64,000 bases of DNA, taken from Cytobacillus sp. IB215665. GTDB taxonomy: Bacteria > Bacillota > Bacilli > Bacillales > SM2101. A model generated the notes under the pieces. The model saw only the letters and a program-made list of their open reading frames with translations. It was not told the DNA's origin and ran no database searches. The stretch lies in contig NZ_JAXBME010000011.1 of NCBI RefSeq assembly GCF_033963835.1, positions 62,001 through 126,000 on the forward strand, read 5' to 3'. Shown here piece after piece: positions 28,099-37,413 of this stretch; position 1 is the stretch's first letter; the number at the start of each line of letters is the position of its first letter. The translations under genes and the position numbers were made by a program.

Positions 28099-29232
28099 AT
28101 GAATGCAATTCGTAAGGAAATTGTACAATTTTTAGATGAAAATGTTTCAACCTTTATACAGTCTTGGAGACAACGTGTACTTATTTCAGATAATGATATA
28201 CATAAGGAAGAAGTTATTAATAACGGTAAAAAAATGTTTCAGTTAGTTAAGCTTAGGTTGGAGAACGCATTAAGTGAGGGAGATGTGCGAGAATTAGCGT
28301 ACAAGGTAGCTTCAGAAAGAGTAGAAGCGAATATTAATATTGGAGATTTAGTATTTAATGTTAATGAAGGCCGCAAAGAAATTAATAACTGGATTATCAG
28401 CTCAGGATTTCCTTACGATAAACTCATACAGATTTTAGAAGAAATCAATACCATTTTTGATCAATTCTCGTATTACACAGTTAAGAAGTATACAGAAATT
28501 AAGGAGGAACAATTAGAGGAGAAAACTCTATTTATTGATCAAACACATAAAGAGCGCTTAACCATTTTAGGGCAAATGTCTTCAAGCTTTGTGCATGAAT
28601 TTAGAAATCCGTTAACAACTGTTATTGGTTTTACAAAGTTAATTAATAATGAATATCCAACGATAAAATATATTGATATTATCGAACATGAGTTACATCA
28701 ATTAAACTCACGTGTCACTCAATTTCTTCACGTATCAAAAAAAGAATTAATAAACGGTGACAAATTCGAAGTTTCCTTAAAAAAATTGTTTGATGACCTA
28801 CTAAATTTCATTTATCCAAGCATTGTAGATGGAGATGTTAAAGTTACTAAAAATATTCATTCCGATATTAGTGTTTTTGCAAATCAAGAGGAGCTTAGGC
28901 AAGTTTTTTTAAACATCCTATTAAACTCTATAGACGCATTGCAATATGTTAGACACACAAAAATAATGAATATTGATTGTAATACATCTGATGGAAAAGC
29001 TGAAATTACGATTTCAAACAATGGACCTGTCATTCCTAAAGAGATCATTGCAGTGATTTTTGAACCGTTTTTTACAACTAAAGAATTAGGTACTGGAATT
29101 GGTTTGTATATTTGCAAGAAAATAATTAACAAACATGAGGGAGAAATTAGTTGTGTTTCAGATGAAAAGTTAACTACATTTTCTATAAAGCTTCCTTTGT
29201 TTATCAAAAAGGGGAAATGCGCCATTTCATAA
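28099..29232 (+). CDS. Soluble sensor histidine kinase, sporulation-kinase-like
   Basis: A 377-residue cytoplasmic kinase. Residues 1-145 are all-helical and look like the N-terminal sensor domain seen in RsbR-type proteins and some Bacillus sporulation kinases. Then comes the phosphoacceptor helix SSFVHEFRNPLTTVIGF with His166, of the type that phosphorylates Spo0F in KinA-E, followed by the ATPase domain with N box NILLNSIDAL, G1 EPFFTTKELGTGIGL and G2. There is no partner response regulator beside it, which fits an orphan phosphorelay kinase. ATG with AAAGTGAGG. The signal it senses is unknown. A terminator follows. Confidence 0.85.
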   Translation: MNAIRKEIVQFLDENVSTFIQSWRQRVLISDNDIHKEEVINNGKKMFQLVKLRLENALSEGDVRELAYKVASERVEANINIGDLVFNVNEGRKEINNWIISSGFPYDKLIQILEEINTIFDQFSYYTVKKYTEIKEEQLEEKTLFIDQTHKERLTILGQMSSSFVHEFRNPLTTVIGFTKLINNEYPTIKYIDIIEHELHQLNSRVTQFLHVSKKELINGDKFEVSLKKLFDDLLNFIYPSIVDGDVKVTKNIHSDISVFANQEELRQVFLNILLNSIDALQYVRHTKIMNIDCNTSDGKAEITISNNGPVIPKEIIAVIFEPFFTTKELGTGIGLYICKKIINKHEGEISCVSDEKLTTFSIKLPLFIKKGKCAIS

Positions 29233-29385
29233 CAAATAATTGTAGGGTAATAAGAGGCTTTTGTAATGGAAAAAGTAAAGTGTGGATGAAATTTCCTCAT
29301 AGGATAACCGGCTAACAACAAGGTTTAACAAGAGAAGTATTGGTAAAAACAAACCTTTTTCAATGGCTATTGTAGTTATTAATTT

Positions 29386-29414
29386 AAAACAACCTTAATC
29401 AAAGGTTGTTTTTT
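29386..29414 (+). terminator. Rho-independent terminator after the histidine kinase
   Basis: Arms AAAACAACCTT (29386-29396) and 29402-29412 with a 5-base loop, ending in TTTTTT. It is 154 bases after the kinase stop. Confidence 0.85.
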
Positions 29415-29788
29415 ACATAGTGTTTTAATTCTTTACTCCTATTTAGTAGCAGCTCAGAATATATAAATAGACTATTTGTAACAGAAAATATGATACTCAA
29501 CTATTAAAATTATGTCTAGAGAAATAGCGCAAAAATATAGTACTAGTTCAGTATCTGTTACATTAACTGGGGATAGCGGGACAAGTTAGGAAAGGAGTCA
29601 TAAATAGATGAGATTTACGGTACTGTAGCAAGAAAATGAAGGTGGTAAACCATGAACCTTACCCAATTGATAGGGTGTATCTTTAATGAGCTAAGCTTTT
29701 AACAGCTAAAACGTATATTTTTATGATCTTTAAATTTTGAATAGATGGTTTGGCGTCATCTGTTTTAGTATTAATAAGAGGAGAGAGT
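29415..29788. other. Intergenic region with a possible regulator site and short ORFs
   Basis: It contains a sequence (29437-29460) nearly repeated upstream of the padR gene. It also has two tiny frames with good ribosome binding sites, the better one at 29652-29702 (16 codons starting MNLTQLIG), which may be a gene remnant. Nothing larger is seen. Confidence 0.4.
29437..29460. promoter_or_regulatory. Candidate operator, copy A
   Basis: CCTATTTAGTAGCAGCTCAG then AAT; 21 of 24 bases match the site upstream of the padR gene (30904-30930). It contains an imperfect palindrome around TTTAGTAG. Confidence 0.35.
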
Positions 29789-30256
29789 ATGTTGAGAAAG
29801 AAATTGGCCATTATCTTATTTGTTATAGGGGTTTGTATAATAGAATTGATGTATTTTATGACTCAAGCTAAAAAATATGTTTCATTAGCACCAATTTCAG
29901 TACATGTAGTTTTATTAACTATGGCAGGAATCATAACATTTAAAGAAATTTCAAATTTAGATCAAAAAGCAATTATTAGCCATTTCGTTAAGAAAGTAGG
30001 CCTTAGTATGTTCATATTAATATTACTCCCTATTAGTTTTTTAATGACAAAGCCAGAATACTCATACTCTCAGGCACAAAAGGTTATTGCGGATAAAGAA
30101 TTCGTGACAATTGTACACAATAACAGGAAATCAATAGAGGACAAGGATGAAGGGACCAGGTTTTACGTTATCACATGTACGAAAGATGGCGATACTATTT
30201 CCTTCATATTTAATCCTTATGATGGATCATATGAGGAACTTCAAATGAACCCTTAA
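29789..30256 (+). CDS. Small membrane protein of unknown function
   Basis: A 155-residue protein. Three membrane helices are visible in the first 95 residues (around 5-23, 35-52 and 72-90), followed by a soluble C-terminal domain (about 95-155) with a YVITCTKDGDTISFIFNP strand pattern. I do not recognise the family. Start ATG 29789 with AGAGGAGAGAG; a longer frame from 29750 has no site. The C-terminal part resembles small extracytoplasmic beta domains, but no function follows. Confidence 0.7.
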   Translation: MLRKKLAIILFVIGVCIIELMYFMTQAKKYVSLAPISVHVVLLTMAGIITFKEISNLDQKAIISHFVKKVGLSMFILILLPISFLMTKPEYSYSQAQKVIADKEFVTIVHNNRKSIEDKDEGTRFYVITCTKDGDTISFIFNPYDGSYEELQMNP

Positions 30257-30499
30257 GTAAATTATGTTAACATCCTCATCTAGTTTATCGAATGACCTTT
30301 CTAGTTTAGGTTTTGACCGATAAACTAACGAATTTGAACCGATAAAAACAATTTTCCTGCATCTTCAGTAGTTCAAATAAGCAGCAACCAGGTGATGCTT
30401 GACACCTCCCGATTGCTTAGTATGGATGAAATTTAATTTTTTATCTTTTATGACGTTCTTCACTTTGTCACTGAACTTCTATTCTAGTGAAATTATCTA

Positions 30500-30871
30500 T
30501 CATTTATACACTTGCGTCATGACTTTATCTAAGACCTTCCGTTGTTCTTCAAAAATACTATAGTATTTTTTCTTCAAAACATCAAATTCTTCTTTTCCTG
30601 CATTCGTTAATCGATATAAATAAATCCTCTGTCTCTTACCTTTAATATGAACTTCTCTAGTTAATAGGCCATCTTCAGTCATTTGAGCAAGCGTATTTAG
30701 AAGCGTTGATGGGGCAGGGCACCATTGGCCACCGAGGGTGCGAAATTCTTTTTTAAATTGTTCACTATACATCGTTAGCCTCGTTGTCAACAAATACAAA
30801 ATATAGAATTTCACAAATTGTGCTGCACTCATATTTAAGGCAAATCGTTTAGGCTCACTAGACTTATCCAT
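30500..30871 (-). CDS. PadR family transcriptional regulator
   Basis: A 123-residue DNA-binding protein. A winged helix lies at about 20-95: YILYLLTTRLTMYSEQFKKE, recognition helix PSTLLNTLAQMTEDGLLT, wing VHIKGKRQRIYLYRLTNAG. A C-terminal dimerisation helix follows. PadR proteins usually repress a neighbouring transporter or membrane gene and their own promoter. ATG 30871 with AAAGGAGG. Candidate palindromic sites lie 33 bases upstream of the start and at 31011. The natural target could be the small membrane protein at 29789, which has a near copy of the site upstream. Confidence 0.85.
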   Translation of the reverse strand: MDKSSEPKRFALNMSAAQFVKFYILYLLTTRLTMYSEQFKKEFRTLGGQWCPAPSTLLNTLAQMTEDGLLTREVHIKGKRQRIYLYRLTNAGKEEFDVLKKKYYSIFEEQRKVLDKVMTQVYK

Positions 30872-30903
30872 ATAATACCTCCTTTTATCAAATTATACCA
30901 TAT

Positions 30904-30930
30904 TACTACTTAGTAGCATCTCAGAATGTT
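30904..30930. promoter_or_regulatory. Candidate PadR operator, copy B
   Basis: TACTACTTAGTAGCATCTCA then GAATGTT. It includes the palindrome CTACT-T-AGTAG. A second related palindrome CTGCT-T-AGCAG lies at 31012-31022. Both are upstream of the padR gene, and copy A lies before the membrane protein gene. Confidence 0.4.
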
Positions 30931-31412
30931 ATTTTAAAAGATATTTACTAAGAAAAATCATTTTCATCTTAGAGTGTCAAGTTTTTATCCTTCATTAAAT
31001 GATGTATAGCACTGCTTAGCAGTATCCCTATTAATCCAAGCTTAAAATACCAAACCGATGTGAAGTGTTTTATAAAAAAAGATAAGACGACTTGAAAAAA
31101 TGGCTACGTGTATTTCATACTTGTTCTCAGTCGTTAGAAGAGCATAATTCAGAGTAAATCATATTTTCATCTATTACAGATTAAGAACATTTAACCTTGA
31201 ATAAATGCACGCAAATTTATGTTTACATAAGTCGTTGCAAACTTATAAATTTACAAGTGCTAAATAGCAAAAAACCTATAAAAACAGAAAAATGAACATT
31301 CTTATCAATTTAAGTAAAACGTAAATTCTACCAATTCGTTACACTTGTTCATAATCAGTTCATATTCAGGTGATAAATTGTAAGCAGATAATTTAAAGGA
31401 GTGATTAACTAG
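30931..31412. other. Divergent intergenic region before the glycosylation operon
   Basis: It contains the second palindrome at 31012-31022 and a tandem direct repeat at 31347-31368. No gene seen. Confidence 0.5.
31347..31368 (+). promoter_or_regulatory. Tandem 11-base direct repeat, candidate OmpR-family site
   Basis: GTTCATAATCA is followed at once by GTTCATATTCA (10 of 11 identical). Direct repeats with an 11-base period are the usual target form of OmpR/PhoB-type regulators, and such a regulator is encoded at the end of this operon (36736). It lies 45 bases before the first gene. Confidence 0.5.
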
Positions 31413-33416
31413 ATGCTCAAGCATGTAAAAAAACCAGATTATTTACTCATACTTATTATTCTATTAGCTGCTGTACTGAACATTTATAACATATGGACAG
31501 ATGATTATGCTAATCCATATTACACTGCAGCTGTAAACAGTATGATGCAAAGCTTTGAAAATTTCTTTTTCGCATCTTTTGATGCTGCAGGCTATGTAAC
31601 AGTGGATAAACCACCAGTTGCGTTTTGGATTCAGACCATTAGTGCATTTATTTTTGGATTTCATGGTTGGAGTGTCATATTACCACAAGCATTAGCTGGA
31701 ATAGGGTCGGTAATATTGATGTATGTTCTCTTAAAACCATCTTTTGGTACCACAGCAGCTAGAATTGCCAGTTTAGTCATGGCATGTACCCCTATCGCAG
31801 CAGCAGTAAGTCGTACGAATAATATTGATAGTCTTTTAGTATTTACGTTGCTTTTAGCTACTTGGTTATTATTTAAAGCAGTTAAAAATGAAAAGGTTCT
31901 ATGGCTCATTGGTTCATTTGCTGTAATCGGCATAGGGTTCAATATGAAAATGCTTCAAGCTTTCATGGTATTACCTGCTTTTTATTTATTTTATTTGTTA
32001 GCTACAAAAATTGATTGGAAGAGGAAGGCGAAAATATTATCTGGTGCAACTGTTGTTTTATTGGTCGTTTCATTATCGTGGGCGGTCATAGTTGAATTAA
32101 CTCCAGAAGAGAATAGGCCTTATGTTGGAAGCAGTCAAACAAATTCCGTCTTAGAATTGGCTTTCGGTTATAACGGAATTTCTCGCTTAATTGGATTACA
32201 GAAAGGTGGTACTGAGCCTGTATCTAACGAAGAAGGTAATGGTACCCCTCAACAAATGTCACCAAATAGAAGTAGGGGTGGTATGCCTAGTGGGGGACCA
32301 CCAAATGGGCAGATGACTCCAGAGATGGAAGAAAGAATGAAAGAAATGCAAGAACAAATGGAAAGTGGAGAAGGTATACAAAGTGGTAATAATCCAATGA
32401 TGGGTGGCGCCCGCCAAATGGACGATACTGGTGAACCTGGATTGCTAAGATTATTTAGTACAGCCCTATCAGATCAAATTAGTTGGTTCATTCCATTTAT
32501 ATTGATAGCAAGTATCGGGTTGCTTATGAAGATGAGAACCTTAAGAAAAATAACACAAGAAAATAGTCAAATATTATTTTGGATATTATGGTTTATACCT
32601 ATAGCAGCTTTTTTCAGTGTAGCATCCTTTTTCCATTCATACTATCTCGTCATGCTTGCTCCTCCAATAGCTGCACTTACAGGTATAGGTTGGGTGGCAT
32701 TAGTAAAATCGTATCTTAATGATAATGGCTGGCAAAAATGGCTCTTTCCAATTGCTATTTTAGTAACAACACTATTTGAGCTATACATTTTAATGACAAA
32801 TGGAATAGTAATTGGATTAGGATTACCTTTAGTTGTTGGTTTATTAGGTATAGGTTTGTCATTAGCATTGTTTATGATGAAAAAAAATAATAAGTTCTCT
32901 TATCTTACATCTATAGCTAGTCTTCTAGTCTTGTTAATTGCACCTTTCTATTGGTCAGCGACACCGATGCTTTACGGTGGAATGGCTATGCTTCCGGCGG
33001 CGGGACCTGATATAAAAAATACACAAGGTATGGCGCAAATGATGATTGGAGATGCTGACCCGAAAACGATCGAGTATTTAACAGAAAATAATACGGGCGA
33101 GGAGTATTTGTTTGCTACTGCGAAAGCAACTACGGCAGCTCCATACATTATCGAAACAGGTGAGGCAGTAATGGCTATGGGAGGATTTAGTGGAACCGAT
33201 TCAATTTTAACGGTTGAACAGCTTAGTGACATGGTCAAGGAAGGGAAGGTTAAATACTTCATATTGACATCTGAACTCATGGGTAGAGGTTCGGGTGTAG
33301 AAGATTGGATCAAAGAACACGGCACGGAAATTCCTAAGGATCAATGGCAATCTACTTCTAATGAATCCCAAATGAGCGGAACGATGACGTTATTCAAAAT
33401 TACGGAGGTGGATTAA
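31413..33416 (+). CDS. GT39-type membrane glycosyltransferase (YkcB-like)
   Basis: A 667-residue polytopic GT-C transferase, expected to move a sugar from a polyprenyl-phosphate donor to a cell-surface acceptor on the outer face of the membrane. The first external loop carries the conserved acidic motif (TDDYANPYYTAAV) and VDKPPVAFWIQT. Around ten or more membrane helices follow; between helices, residues of about 270-345 form a Met/Gly/Pro/Gln-rich low-complexity loop (PQQMSPNRSRGGMPSGGPP), typical of YkcB relatives. The C-terminal domain (about 535-667) is extracytoplasmic. ATG with AAAGGAGTG. First gene of a tightly packed run through galE. Confidence 0.88.
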   Translation: MLKHVKKPDYLLILIILLAAVLNIYNIWTDDYANPYYTAAVNSMMQSFENFFFASFDAAGYVTVDKPPVAFWIQTISAFIFGFHGWSVILPQALAGIGSVILMYVLLKPSFGTTAARIASLVMACTPIAAAVSRTNNIDSLLVFTLLLATWLLFKAVKNEKVLWLIGSFAVIGIGFNMKMLQAFMVLPAFYLFYLLATKIDWKRKAKILSGATVVLLVVSLSWAVIVELTPEENRPYVGSSQTNSVLELAFGYNGISRLIGLQKGGTEPVSNEEGNGTPQQMSPNRSRGGMPSGGPPNGQMTPEMEERMKEMQEQMESGEGIQSGNNPMMGGARQMDDTGEPGLLRLFSTALSDQISWFIPFILIASIGLLMKMRTLRKITQENSQILFWILWFIPIAAFFSVASFFHSYYLVMLAPPIAALTGIGWVALVKSYLNDNGWQKWLFPIAILVTTLFELYILMTNGIVIGLGLPLVVGLLGIGLSLALFMMKKNNKFSYLTSIASLLVLLIAPFYWSATPMLYGGMAMLPAAGPDIKNTQGMAQMMIGDADPKTIEYLTENNTGEEYLFATAKATTAAPYIIETGEAVMAMGGFSGTDSILTVEQLSDMVKEGKVKYFILTSELMGRGSGVEDWIKEHGTEIPKDQWQSTSNESQMSGTMTLFKITEVD

Positions 33417-33420
33417 GCCG

Positions 33421-34398
33421 ATGAATGAGCATGTTAGGTATTCTATTATTGTCCCTGTCTACAATGAAGAATCTGTTATTCATGAGACGTACTGTCGTTT
33501 AAAAGAAGTTATGGAAAGTACAGCCGAAGTTTATGAATTATTGTTCGTCAATGATGGTAGTCAAGATAACACTGCTTCTATAATAAAAAATTTCTGTGAC
33601 GATGATCCATCAGTAAAGCTAATTAATTTTGCTAGAAATTTTGGTCATCAAATCGCAATTACAGCAGGGATGGATTATGCAAAAGGTGATGCCATTGTAG
33701 TGATTGATGCTGATCTACAGGACCCACCTGAATTAATTCTACAAATGATAGAAAAATGGAAGCAAGGATTCGATGTGGTATACGCAAAACGGATCAAACG
33801 CGAGGGAGAAACGCTCTTTAAAAAACTAACAGCAACTTTATTTTATCGTGTATTAAGGGCTTCAACAGATATTGATATTCCTGTTGATACAGGTGATTTT
33901 CGTTTAATAGATCGTAAAGTATGTAATGAGATGAAAGGGATTCAAGAAAAAAACCGTTTTGTACGAGGTTTAATAAGTTGGGTTGGGTTTCGACAAACAG
34001 CTGTAGAATATGTACGAAATGAACGGTTGGCTGGGGAAACAAAATATCCATTTAAAAAAATGTTGAAATTATCGTTAGATGGCATTACAACCTTTTCCTA
34101 TAAACCTTTAAAGCTAGCAGGCTATACAGGTGGATTTTTATCCATCACGGCCTTTCTATATATGGTATTTGTTATCTACCAAAAACTATTTACAAATAGT
34201 ACAGTAGATGGATGGGCTTCACTTATCATTATTCAACTGTTCTTCAGCGGCATTATTCTCATCTTGTTAGGAGTGATTGGCGAATATATTGGTCGTATTT
34301 ACGATGAAACAAAGAATCGTCCTCTATATATTGTTAGTGACAGCTATGGTGTAGAAACGCACGAAAGAAAAGTCACAAGTAGTGTTGTGCATGAATAA
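33421..34398 (+). CDS. GT2 family polyprenyl-phosphate glycosyltransferase (YkcC/GtrB-like)
   Basis: A 325-residue membrane-bound GT-A transferase that should attach a sugar from a nucleotide-sugar donor to undecaprenyl phosphate at the inner face. Motifs: VPVYNEESVIHETY, LLFVNDGSQDNT, GMDYAKGDAIVVIDADLQDP with the metal-binding DAD, and a catalytic region around DTGDFRLID. Two C-terminal membrane helices (about 235-258 and 272-295). Starts 4 bases after the GT39 stop, so they are coupled. Together with the GtrA protein downstream it makes a three-component glycosylation system. Confidence 0.92.
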   Translation: MNEHVRYSIIVPVYNEESVIHETYCRLKEVMESTAEVYELLFVNDGSQDNTASIIKNFCDDDPSVKLINFARNFGHQIAITAGMDYAKGDAIVVIDADLQDPPELILQMIEKWKQGFDVVYAKRIKREGETLFKKLTATLFYRVLRASTDIDIPVDTGDFRLIDRKVCNEMKGIQEKNRFVRGLISWVGFRQTAVEYVRNERLAGETKYPFKKMLKLSLDGITTFSYKPLKLAGYTGGFLSITAFLYMVFVIYQKLFTNSTVDGWASLIIIQLFFSGIILILLGVIGEYIGRIYDETKNRPLYIVSDSYGVETHERKVTSSVVHE

Positions 34399-34795
34399 CA
34401 AAGGAAATCGTTTTCTTAAATTTAGTATTGTTGGTGGGATTAACACAGGCATCGATTTTGCTATATTTTCACTATTGGCCGCTATGGGCATGAATTATTT
34501 AATAGCGCAAATCATCTCCTATGGAGGTGGTTTGCTTAATAGCTATTTTCTTAATAGGAGATGGACATTTCAGCAGCAAGCAAGAGTTGAAATAACCGAG
34601 GTTGTTAAATTTATCTTAGTTAACTTGATGACGTTAGTAATTACTTCAATCCTACTTGCATTTTTATACAACGAATTAAACTTGCCATTATTATTATGCA
34701 AATTGCTTGCGACAGGGTTTGGTGTCTTTATTAACTTTATTGGCAATCGAATTTGGGTTTTTAAAAATTCTGAAGAAAGAGGCGAAAGTGTATGA
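34391..34795 (+). CDS. GtrA family flippase
   Basis: A 134-residue membrane protein with four helices, of the GtrA/DPMS family thought to flip polyprenyl-phosphate sugars. Motifs: FLKFSIVGGINTGIDFAIF, the polar NSYFLNRRWTF after helix 2, and FINFIGNRIWVF at the C-terminus. ATG 34391 overlaps the stop of the GT2 gene by 8 bases; an in-frame GTG at 34382 is also possible. No strong Shine-Dalgarno sequence is seen, so translation probably depends on coupling. Confidence 0.9.
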   Translation: MNNKGNRFLKFSIVGGINTGIDFAIFSLLAAMGMNYLIAQIISYGGGLLNSYFLNRRWTFQQQARVEITEVVKFILVNLMTLVITSILLAFLYNELNLPLLLCKLLATGFGVFINFIGNRIWVFKNSEERGESV

Positions 34796-35685
34796 AGATA
34801 AAGAAAGCAGTCATTCCAGTAGCAGGGCTTGGGACACGATTTTTACCAGCAACAAAAGCTCAACCTAAAGAAATGCTCCCAGTAGTTGGCAAGCCTGCAG
34901 TGCAATATATCGTAGAGGAAGCTGTTCAGGCAGGTATTGAAAGTATTATTTTTGTTACAGGAAAAAACAAGAAATCGATTGAAGATCACTTTGATAAATC
35001 TACAGAATTAGAGCGGATGTTAGAAGAAAAAGGAAAAATAGCTCAATTGAAGGAAGTACAGTCTATATCATCAATGGCAAATATTTATTATATTCGTCAA
35101 AAAGAACCGTTGGGCTTAGGGCATGCGGTGCTTTGTGCAAAGCAATTTATAGGGGATGACCCATTTGCAGTCTTACTTGGTGATGATATTATGATTTCTA
35201 AACCTCCAGCGATCAAGCAAATGATGAATGTATATGAAAGAACTGGCGTTCCTATCGTAGGCGTGCAACAGGTGCCACTATCAGATGTGAGTAAATACGG
35301 AATTATTAATCCAAGTAATAAAAAAGACGAGGTTTACCATATTCATGATCTAATTGAGAAACCCGATTTAAAGCAAGCTCCTAGTAATTTAGCTATTTTA
35401 GGAAGGTATATTTTAAATCCTTCAATTTTTCCTATTTTAGAAACAATTGAAAGAGGAGCCGGTAATGAAATACAGCTGACAGATGGATTACGACACGTTT
35501 GCAAAAAAGATGGCTTAATGGCTATTGAGCTGCAAGGGAATCGTTATGATATAGGAGATCAGCTAGGATATACAAAAGCTATTGCAGAAATTGGACTTCA
35601 AAGACCCGAATTAAGATCAAAACTTCTAGCCTATTTTGACCAACTTCTAAAAAACGAATCTCAAAAAAAGGAGCTGGTCAAATGA
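34792..35685 (+). CDS. gtaB: UTP-glucose-1-phosphate uridylyltransferase
   Basis: A 297-residue cytoplasmic nucleotidyltransferase making UDP-glucose from UTP and glucose 1-phosphate. The N-terminal signature GLGTRFLPATKAQPKEMLPV (about 11-30) binds the nucleotide, and FVTGKNKKSIEDHFD, LGHAVLCAK and the metal-binding LLGDDI follow. Full family length. ATG overlaps the GtrA stop by 4 bases (ATGA), so it is translationally coupled. Its place here suggests a dedicated supply of UDP-glucose for the neighbouring epimerase and glycosyltransferases; Bacillus genomes often have further copies. Confidence 0.92.
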   Translation: MKIKKAVIPVAGLGTRFLPATKAQPKEMLPVVGKPAVQYIVEEAVQAGIESIIFVTGKNKKSIEDHFDKSTELERMLEEKGKIAQLKEVQSISSMANIYYIRQKEPLGLGHAVLCAKQFIGDDPFAVLLGDDIMISKPPAIKQMMNVYERTGVPIVGVQQVPLSDVSKYGIINPSNKKDEVYHIHDLIEKPDLKQAPSNLAILGRYILNPSIFPILETIERGAGNEIQLTDGLRHVCKKDGLMAIELQGNRYDIGDQLGYTKAIAEIGLQRPELRSKLLAYFDQLLKNESQKKELVK

Positions 35686-36671
35686 AAGCAGTATTAGTAA
35701 CTGGAGGAGCAGGATATATTGGCAGCCATACTGTTCAAGAGTTGCTGCGTCAGAACATTAAAGTCATTGTATTAGATAATCTGTCTACTGGTCATAAAGA
35801 AGCTGTTAATAGTCCCTATTTCTATATAGGTGACATAGCTGATGATGAATTATTACGTGATATTATTTATACGCATCAAGTTGATTCAATCATACATTTT
35901 GCTGCTAAAAGCTTAGTTTCAGAATCATTAATTAAACCTGAAGAATATTTTCGTGAAAATACTTTTAAAACGTGTTCTTTTTTTGAAAAAGCTATACAAT
36001 ATGGTGTGAAACGAATTGTTTTCTCCTCAACAGCTGCTGTTTACGGAATTACAAAAGATGAACCGATAAATGAAATGTCTACGATAAAACCGATTAATCC
36101 ATATGGTGAGTCCAAGTACTTTACTGAGCGATTTTTATATTGGTTAGGAAAAAAGCATAAAATACAATGGATCGTTCTACGTTATTTTAATGCAGCAGGA
36201 GCTTCTTTAGATGGAGAAATCGGTGAAGATCATCACCCGGAAAGTCACCTTATTCCATTAATACTACAAACTGCATTAGGAAAGAGAGAATTTATTTCTG
36301 TGTTCGGAAATGATTATCCAACATTTGATGGGACGTGTATTCGTGACTATATCCATGTCATTGACTTAGCAAATGCACATATCAAAGCGTTAAAAGCTTT
36401 GTTGGAGGGTAAAATAGTTTCAAATATATACAATGTAGGTACGGGTAAAGGATATTCTGTTGCAAATGTAATCAACGTAGCCAGAGAAGTTACTAATAGA
36501 AGTATTCCTATCGAATTTGAACTAAGAAGGGAAGGAGATCCACCTATATTAGTAGCTGATAGTACTGCATTACAAAAACAACTAAAGTGGAAACCAGCAT
36601 TTAGTGATCTTACAACGATTATTGACAGTGCTTGGAATTGGCACTTTACCCATCCGAACGGTTATAAGTGA
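35682..36671 (+). CDS. galE: UDP-glucose 4-epimerase
   Basis: A 329-residue NAD-dependent extended SDR enzyme interconverting UDP-glucose and UDP-galactose. The Rossmann motif GGAGYIGSH is at 7-15, the catalytic Ser-Thr region FSSTAAVYG at about 115-125, and the YxxxK motif in NPYGESKYF; NVGTGKGYSV and the sugar-binding RREGDPP follow. Coupled to gtaB by an ATGA overlap and preceded by AAAGGAG. With gtaB it would provide UDP-galactose, which makes galactose a plausible sugar for this pathway, as in lipoteichoic acid galactosylation; the acceptor is not shown by sequence. Confidence 0.92.
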   Translation: MKAVLVTGGAGYIGSHTVQELLRQNIKVIVLDNLSTGHKEAVNSPYFYIGDIADDELLRDIIYTHQVDSIIHFAAKSLVSESLIKPEEYFRENTFKTCSFFEKAIQYGVKRIVFSSTAAVYGITKDEPINEMSTIKPINPYGESKYFTERFLYWLGKKHKIQWIVLRYFNAAGASLDGEIGEDHHPESHLIPLILQTALGKREFISVFGNDYPTFDGTCIRDYIHVIDLANAHIKALKALLEGKIVSNIYNVGTGKGYSVANVINVAREVTNRSIPIEFELRREGDPPILVADSTALQKQLKWKPAFSDLTTIIDSAWNWHFTHPNGYK

Positions 36672-36735
36672 AAACTTAATTAAAAAAATATAAACATATA
36701 AAGTATAGGCATGGTAAAGGTAGGAGGGGAATAAA

Positions 36736-37413
36736 ATGCTGCAAATTTTAGTTGCAGACGATGATAATCACATTCGTCAATTAATTACTCTTTACCTAGA
36801 ACAAGCTGGGTTTAAGGTGATTCAAGCTTCTAATGGTAGAGATGCTTGGGGGAAACTAGAAGAATATAAAATTAATCTAGCTATTGTTGACATTATGATG
36901 CCATATAAGGATGGCTGGGAATTGACAGAGGAGATTAAAGAATTTTTTGATATACCTGTTCTCATGGTTACAGCTAGAGGAGAATCACAAGATAAGTTAA
37001 AAGGCTTTAAAAAGGGAACAGATGATTATTTAGTCAAACCCTTCGATCCACTAGAAATGGTCGCACGTGTAAAAGCGTTACTAAAGCGATATCAGATAGA
37101 AGCAAGTGATATATTGTATATTAGTCATACAAGGTTAGATAGAAAACGATTACAAATATCTTTTGAAAATGAACAGATGACCTTACCTCCAAAAGAGTTC
37201 GAGTTACTCTTTACTTTAGGTAGTGTAGCTGGAAAAATATTCACAAGAGAACAGCTAATTCATCAATTGTGGGGCTATGACTATGAAGGAGATGAGAGGA
37301 CTGTGGATGTTCATATAAAAAGATTGAGAGAGCGTTTTTCAAAGAAAGACACAGGTTTTGAAATTAAAACAATCCGTGGACTAGGGTATAAATTAGTGAG
37401 TCTAAGTCAATGA
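36736..37413 (+). CDS. OmpR-family response regulator
   Basis: A 225-residue regulator. Receiver domain 1-118 with acidic pocket Asp8-Asp9, phosphorylation site Asp52 (VDIMMP), Thr79 in VTARG and Lys101 in VKPFDP. C-terminal winged helix about 128-222 (LPPKEFELLFTLG, then DERTVDVHIKRLRERF). It lies 64 bases after galE with no terminator and overlaps its kinase gene by 4 bases. It resembles Bacillus YkoG. A tandem direct repeat in front of the operon is a likely target, so autoregulation is plausible. Confidence 0.92.
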   Translation: MLQILVADDDNHIRQLITLYLEQAGFKVIQASNGRDAWGKLEEYKINLAIVDIMMPYKDGWELTEEIKEFFDIPVLMVTARGESQDKLKGFKKGTDDYLVKPFDPLEMVARVKALLKRYQIEASDILYISHTRLDRKRLQISFENEQMTLPPKEFELLFTLGSVAGKIFTREQLIHQLWGYDYEGDERTVDVHIKRLRERFSKKDTGFEIKTIRGLGYKLVSLSQ

